A stretch of DNA of 25,106 nucleotides from IMG/VR virus record IMGVR_UViG_3300046028_006021, positions 1 to 25,106 of that record, one strand, 5' to 3'. Position numbers and translations under genes: made by a program. The notes beneath the pieces are model-generated. The model saw only the letters and a list, made by a program, of their open reading frames with translations. It made no database searches and was not told the DNA's origin. Below are positions 20,238 through 25,106 of the stretch, piece by piece. This stretch comes from a virus. Every line of letters starts with the position of its first letter. The first letter of the stretch is position 1.

Positions 20238-23200
20238 ATAATTTTCTGCAAGTTTTATTTTCTGCTTTTCAAGGTTCTCTATAATCTTTGAATTATCTCT
20301 TCCTGTGAGTTTCTCACTTGCTTTCAACTTGTTTATCCGTTTTGTCTGCTCGTTCATTCTGGCCTGAACCTTATTAACTGCCTTGAGTTGAGCGAGTTCT
20401 TTTATGTACTTGCCCCGAAGTTTCGGGTCTGCTTCGACCTTATCTTTGATGCTGTTCAAGGTTCGCTTCTTATCGCTAAATTTCTGCTCCGAGTAATCCT
20501 TGTTGTTATAGCTGCCTCGGCCCATGTGCCAGTATGCCAGTTTACCAATTACCGGGATTGACCCTACCATCTCAAGCCCTTTCTCGTCGCCAGTGGTTAG
20601 AAGGTCTTTATATGCAGCGTTCAAAAATTTAAACGGCGGCAATATCTGCTTTGCTGCTGCTGTACCTGCTCCGTCAGTCCTGGCCTGCCATGTGACGTAC
20701 TTCGACACGCCAAACAGCCTTAGAATATTGTCAGTGACACGATCTTCAATCGAAGTTTTTCGGCCAAGAATGAGGTCTTTTATCTCATCCGCCCCGGCGT
20801 TTGCCATTGATATTAAAGCCGCAAGGTAAACCATGTTGCGGATTGCTTCGATTTTCTGTTTACTGTCTCCGTTTTTATAGGTGTTGTAAACCTCTCTGCG
20901 GAATACGTCGAACTGTTTCAGCGTGTAGGATTTGAGCATGTAGAAAACACGCCCGTTTCCTGCTTTCAGGTATTGTTCGGACTGCTCGGAAAGTGCCGCC
21001 GGCTGAAAATCGAGCAGGTTACTATACACAAGCAATTTCACGTTGTCGGTGATCCGCTTGTTTTGCAGGTCGTCTATTACGTTGTCTGTCTCGTCCTCGA
21101 ATATATCTGATATTTTCTTTTTCAGTGCTTCCGGGTTCTTCTTCGCCTGATCTTCAAAACGTTCAAGCGCGGCATTGAGAAATGATTCTTTGCCGATTGC
21201 GTCCATCTTCTCAAGTCCAACCCATTTGAACACCTTGGCAACTGCCTTGCTCATTGTATCGCTATCTGCAAACTCCTGAGCAATGCGTTCGATTCCTACG
21301 TCCTCTTTTGTGATACGGGATTTCTTCGTTATCGAACCGAGTGCAGCCTTTGCCGTTCTATACCAGCCGTTTTCGTAGATCGTCCACGCAAGGTCGCCAA
21401 TCTGGGTAATTGCGGAAAACGGACTTCCCATTGTGTCGATATAGGAAAGGTTTTTGTATCCCTGGACAAATCCATGCGTTCCTTTCTCGTGGAAACGGGC
21501 TTGCATGATATTGACAAGTATCTGCTCTGCTTCCGGGTTCTTTATCGGGTCAATAGTCCCGTTGCTCATCAGTTCAAGAACGTATTCGGAGATAAAAGGA
21601 GCATAGCCGCGCTCGGTGTTGTACTTGTCGAGGATGTTTTTATACTCTGCGATTGTTTCGCGTATGCCTTTAATCCGCTCGCTTTCTGGGAATGGCATAC
21701 CTTTCTTATGGTCTTGGTGCAATGTGGCGTATTGGTCTTCTTCTTCCGCCAGCGCCTTTCTAAGCCGTGATTCTGCCTGTCTCATTGCGCTCTTTGCTTT
21801 TGCAACCACAGTCGAGACTTTGCCAAAAAACTTGCGTATTTCAACATTCTTTCGGATGCTGTGCAGGTAGTTGACTAATGCGCCGTCAGAGTCCATATAA
21901 TACTGATCGAGTTCGACCGGGATCTCTTTTATGGTTCGCTCTTTCGCGTTCCCTGGCCTCCCTATTCCTGGATGCCCACCGAAAAGCATCTGAGAAATTA
22001 TATCAGCCTTTTGTTCCGGCGACATTTCCGCAACTGTTATTCCCATTTGGTCGGCTCTGCGATTGAGCGCGTCAGTTATAACAGGGCGCATATCACCCTT
22101 GCCGACTGCGTTCAAAAAGCCCTGCGCGTCCTTTATGACCCTTGGGGCGTATTCTTTGATAAAGGATATATCAAGCCCGACCTCGTTTGCTTCGTCCCGT
22201 AGATTGTTGAGTGTCTCACGGTAAACAGCATACTCTTTTGCAAGGTCGTATTTTTTGATAAGCTCGTTTATTTTCTCGGTGTCGCCATTCTTTCGTGCGC
22301 GGTCCCAATCTGCGAAGTCGTTCGCGCTCATCTTTTTGGCTTTCTGCAACAATGGCAAGACTGCTTTGTTGTCGGCTGCAAGATTTGTTGCAGTATCAAA
22401 GTCGAGTTTTCGCAGTCTCGCCTCAAGTTTCGGGGAAATGTTGCGAAGTCTTGTCGAAATTGCGCCGAGATATTTATCAACTCCTTGGCTCATCTTGCCA
22501 AGCGCAGAACGGACATTGCGAACAGCCTTGCGCTTCAAGTCTCGGTTCTGCGCCCTGTTTGCTTGGTATGCTTTTTCTCTATCGGCTGCAAGTTCCTCTT
22601 GTGTGCTGCCGATAGGGGGCGGTGCTTCGCTGAAATAGATATCAGCGTTTTCGCGTTCCATCTTCTGGGCGGTGTCGAGGCCGGTAGAGTTGGCTTTTGC
22701 TCCGCCGAATGAGAAATTTATGTCGGCGTTGGTGCCGTCCCATGTTCCTTGATTGAAGATTGATTTGATTTGGGTTTTGTTGAACGCAATATATGCGTCA
22801 GTTCCCCTCGCCGCCGCCTGTGCCTCTCTTCTGACTGCAATTTCAGCCATAGCGCGTAAATCTGCAACGGTGAACACGGAAACGTCCTTGAATCCGAGCT
22901 TAACGAGTGCTTGCTTGATGAGGGCGATGATCCGGCGAACTATGGAAGTTTCGGGGTGGTTCTCAAGGAGATAGGCAAGCATTTCCTCTTGCCTGTTCTC
23001 CGGCTTGGTGTCTTTCGGTACTGCCTTGATTGCATCACGAATAGCCTTGCCCGTTGCGCTCTGCTCGTCCTTGCGCTTGTCTATGGCTGCGAGTATGGCT
23101 TTGAAGTTCTTGTCATCAAGCAAGACCTTGTTGATATGCGTTCCAAGTTCGTGAACGAGCACGGGCCATGCCTTGCCGCCTGCTATGCCGTCTTCAACGA

Positions 23201-25004
23201 GATAGGATATGCCGTTGGCTGCGAATCCCTGTATCGTCTTGCCGTCTTCGGAGTAGAGGACTTCGACTGTTTCGTTTTTTGATATTATTGCTGAAACAGC
23301 GCCGAACTTAGAAGATGATCCAACAACGGAGTATCCTTCACCTAATACACCTTGAAGATATTTTACTAGTTCATTTTCATTAAATCCTTTTTGGTATGCT
23401 CCTGTGCCATCTATAATTACTTCCTGATTAGTCGAGTCAATTACATGATGTTTCGCGTTAAAAACATCCTTTCCACGAACATTTATGTATGCTTTCCCCC
23501 CAGGGGCTAGAATGCGGCCAATCTCTTTAACTATTCCATCCCTTACATCGTCAGGAACAACATTCAGGACGGCGTTGTTTATTACTGTCTGATAACTCCC
23601 AGATTTAATGTTTTCAGTTTTGTTATAAGTCGGGGAAAAACCAGCCTCAGGATATGGTTCAAATGTGTCAGCGCCTAATTCCTTCCCGCCGATATTTTTA
23701 CCAGCACCATAATCAATTATCTTCCCTCCCTTGTTCTCTTCGGGTATCAGGTTGTCAAAAATCTTCCTGTATGTTGATTTCGTAGATGCTATCTGTGTCG
23801 GGTGTGACCCGTCCTTCCTCATTTGTATTTCTGGAAGGTTGTTTGCTATTCTGAACGCTTTTACTTGCTCAGATGTTGCATACTTCACCCCTCCCCGAAT
23901 CATATCAATAATCCTCTGCGCCTCTTTCTGCGTTGCGACAATGCGGAGTCTGCCTGATTTGACTAAAGCGTCATAGCCTGCGCCGAGTTTAGCCCGGAGT
24001 TCGGCGGGGGTGTTGGCACGGGTGGAGGGGGGGATGGATTGGGACAGTTTTGGCGATGATATTTTAGCGCCACCTTTGGCAATACCATTAAGGAAATCTT
24101 TGAACGTACCTTTCTTGTCTGTGCTGTCGCTATAATCCTTTCCTCCAGGCATGTTCTTGAAAATAGAATACGTGTCGGCTAGAGTTTTCTCATCTATACT
24201 TGTTTCTGTATCAATCCCATTTTCATTTTTATAGACACGTAAATATATTTTACCACCATCTTTATCAGATATAGACGACAACTCGGACATTTTGTCATAT
24301 TTTGCCGTTACATTATTCCCACGCAATGCTGAAAGCGTTTCATAAGCGTCGGTAAACTTCTTGTCTTGAATCGGGAAATTCCCCTTGTGTAGCCCTTTTT
24401 GCCTTCTATCAATTTCATTGAGAACTGCTTCAACTTCTTTTTTATCTATCCCTGTTCGGAAAGAAACCAATTCTATTTCTCTTCTCCGCAATGCATAGGT
24501 TGATTCATCAAGTTCTTTTTGCTCTGTGTAAGAAAAGACCCCTTCTCTTGCTTTCTTCCTCAATTTATCAAACTTGTTTTTAGCTTCTTCATATAAGACT
24601 TCATAAATCTCTGCGGTGGTTTTCCCTTTTACCTCAACTCTTCCCTCAGTTCCATTATCGACCTGTCCCGGCTTCTCCACTCCCTGAATATTTCCGCCAT
24701 CCTCTTTTGCGGGATTCGTTGCATTTTCATTGCTCGCTTTATCGCTTCGAGTTTCTTTTGATACGGGGATAGCCTTATTATCATCTTTCTTCACCTCCGT
24801 TTTCGGCATCTTCGCCATAACCTGAGCCATGATCTTTTCGCGCTCTGCTTCGTATTCGGCTAAAGCGTCGGCAACAGATTTGCGCTTTGCTTCCTGCGCT
24901 TCGATTCCGTCATCTCTATGCGCCTTGTGGTTGTTCTGCAAGGTTTCGAGTATGTCGGCACGGTCAGGGCAATGTTTCTTTACACAGGCTGCAATACTGC
25001 TCAT
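20220..25004 (-). CDS. Large polyvalent (ejected) protein with methyltransferase and HExxxH domains (1,594 aa)
   Basis: This giant protein has the mosaic design of phage polyvalent proteins. Residues 1-160 are charged and disordered. A TPAELRAKLGAGYDALVKSG segment at 332-351 recurs in this class. A Rossmann SAM-methyltransferase-like domain lies at about 412-575 (KIIDYGAGKN at 428-437; INNAVLNVVPDDVRDGIVKEIG; ILAPGGKAYINVRG). A zincin-like HELGTH is at 618-623 with EEMLAYLLENHP after it. A long helical part follows (about 800-1500), ending with a hydrophobic NMVYLAALISMANAGADEIKDLILGR helix and a basic coiled tail. Such proteins are carried in the virion and delivered with the DNA to counter host defences. 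The ATG overlaps the upstream stop; a terminator follows. Confidence 0.75.
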   Translation of the reverse strand: MSSIAACVKKHCPDRADILETLQNNHKAHRDDGIEAQEAKRKSVADALAEYEAEREKIMAQVMAKMPKTEVKKDDNKAIPVSKETRSDKASNENATNPAKEDGGNIQGVEKPGQVDNGTEGRVEVKGKTTAEIYEVLYEEAKNKFDKLRKKAREGVFSYTEQKELDESTYALRRREIELVSFRTGIDKKEVEAVLNEIDRRQKGLHKGNFPIQDKKFTDAYETLSALRGNNVTAKYDKMSELSSISDKDGGKIYLRVYKNENGIDTETSIDEKTLADTYSIFKNMPGGKDYSDSTDKKGTFKDFLNGIAKGGAKISSPKLSQSIPPSTRANTPAELRAKLGAGYDALVKSGRLRIVATQKEAQRIIDMIRGGVKYATSEQVKAFRIANNLPEIQMRKDGSHPTQIASTKSTYRKIFDNLIPEENKGGKIIDYGAGKNIGGKELGADTFEPYPEAGFSPTYNKTENIKSGSYQTVINNAVLNVVPDDVRDGIVKEIGRILAPGGKAYINVRGKDVFNAKHHVIDSTNQEVIIDGTGAYQKGFNENELVKYLQGVLGEGYSVVGSSSKFGAVSAIISKNETVEVLYSEDGKTIQGFAANGISYLVEDGIAGGKAWPVLVHELGTHINKVLLDDKNFKAILAAIDKRKDEQSATGKAIRDAIKAVPKDTKPENRQEEMLAYLLENHPETSIVRRIIALIKQALVKLGFKDVSVFTVADLRAMAEIAVRREAQAAARGTDAYIAFNKTQIKSIFNQGTWDGTNADINFSFGGAKANSTGLDTAQKMERENADIYFSEAPPPIGSTQEELAADREKAYQANRAQNRDLKRKAVRNVRSALGKMSQGVDKYLGAISTRLRNISPKLEARLRKLDFDTATNLAADNKAVLPLLQKAKKMSANDFADWDRARKNGDTEKINELIKKYDLAKEYAVYRETLNNLRDEANEVGLDISFIKEYAPRVIKDAQGFLNAVGKGDMRPVITDALNRRADQMGITVAEMSPEQKADIISQMLFGGHPGIGRPGNAKERTIKEIPVELDQYYMDSDGALVNYLHSIRKNVEIRKFFGKVSTVVAKAKSAMRQAESRLRKALAEEEDQYATLHQDHKKGMPFPESERIKGIRETIAEYKNILDKYNTERGYAPFISEYVLELMSNGTIDPIKNPEAEQILVNIMQARFHEKGTHGFVQGYKNLSYIDTMGSPFSAITQIGDLAWTIYENGWYRTAKAALGSITKKSRITKEDVGIERIAQEFADSDTMSKAVAKVFKWVGLEKMDAIGKESFLNAALERFEDQAKKNPEALKKKISDIFEDETDNVIDDLQNKRITDNVKLLVYSNLLDFQPAALSEQSEQYLKAGNGRVFYMLKSYTLKQFDVFRREVYNTYKNGDSKQKIEAIRNMVYLAALISMANAGADEIKDLILGRKTSIEDRVTDNILRLFGVSKYVTWQARTDGAGTAAAKQILPPFKFLNAAYKDLLTTGDEKGLEMVGSIPVIGKLAYWHMGRGSYNNKDYSEQKFSDKKRTLNSIKDKVEADPKLRGKYIKELAQLKAVNKVQARMNEQTKRINKLKASEKLTGRDNSKIIENLEKQKIKLAENYLKASK

Positions 25005-25105
25005 TCTATCACCTGAAAAATTATGGTTAAGAAATCTATAATTTCACTGTCGTCTTTGCGTCGTGAATATGCGTTGTCAGCTATGTTAAATACTGTCGGA
25101 GAATA
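25001..25105 (-). CDS. 3' end of an unidentified late gene
   Basis: A - strand frame enters from the right edge and ends in TGA at 25003-25001, overlapping the ATG of the polyvalent gene. Only 34 residues are seen (beginning YSPTVFNIADNAYSRRKDD and ending FQVIE), too few to assign. Its coupling shows the polyvalent gene is not the first of its operon. Confidence 0.6.
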   Translation of the reverse strand, partial: YSPTVFNIADNAYSRRKDDSEIIDFLTIIFQVIE

Positions 25106-25106
25106 C

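Noticed and set aside
1-25106. CRISPR array, insertion sequence or attachment site
   Set aside because: No spaced repeat array, transposase or terminal inverted repeats seen; the only tandem array is the 6-base tract in a gene. No integrase gene is in the window, so no att site can be argued.

Overview
The window is a piece of a tailed double-stranded DNA bacteriophage (or prophage) genome. The evidence is a tightly packed set of small genes, many joined by ATGA or TAATG stop/start overlaps, with phage recombination, replication, lysis and virion-type proteins and no bacterial housekeeping genes. A Gram-negative host is likely: there is a lipobox lipoprotein, several Sec signal peptides and a T4-type lysozyme without an export signal. 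No terminase, capsid, portal or DNA polymerase gene is visible, so this is a partial genome, and I cannot name the host genus. Two incomplete genes run off the ends.

Left arm (1 to about 12.35 kb, all + strand): early and middle genes. First comes a recombination block: a Ref-like HNH nuclease, an Erf single-strand annealing protein and a YqaJ-type exonuclease. Nucleotide and genome-protection genes follow: a DUF3310 protein, a dATP/dGTP pyrophosphohydrolase-like protein and an unusual 828-aa helicase-DNA methyltransferase fusion. After a non-coding or leader region with its own extended -10 promoter come the replication genes: a replisome organiser carrying a perfect (ACAGAG)9 tract, a TOPRIM/DnaB-type primase-helicase and SSB. 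The remainder is mostly tiny zinc-ribbon and unknown proteins, a probable structured RNA of about 300 nt (11.25-11.54 kb) and a small Cro/CI-type HTH regulator.

Right arm (12.28 to 25.1 kb, - strand apart from one damaged + gene at 19.6 kb): late genes, read right to left. A 1,594-aa polyvalent protein (probably ejected with the DNA) ends at a factor-independent terminator. A second - strand unit starts from an extended -10 promoter at about 19.53 kb, embedded in three TGCAATAA repeats. It encodes virion-type and lectin-like proteins, three of which carry Sec signal peptides, then a lipoprotein and cysteine-rich micro-proteins. It ends with a lysis region: small membrane proteins, a phospholipase A2-like protein, a lysozyme with a Glu-Cys-Thr triad, and a metallophosphoesterase. 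The two arms converge and overlap at 12.28-12.35 kb.

The items most worth following up are the two candidate structured RNAs (5.64-5.81 kb and 11.25-11.54 kb), the helicase-methyltransferase fusion with a degenerate catalytic motif, the run of exported virion-like proteins, the PLA2-like lysis-region protein and the patchwork polyvalent protein. All function calls rest on motif recognition by eye; no database search was run.
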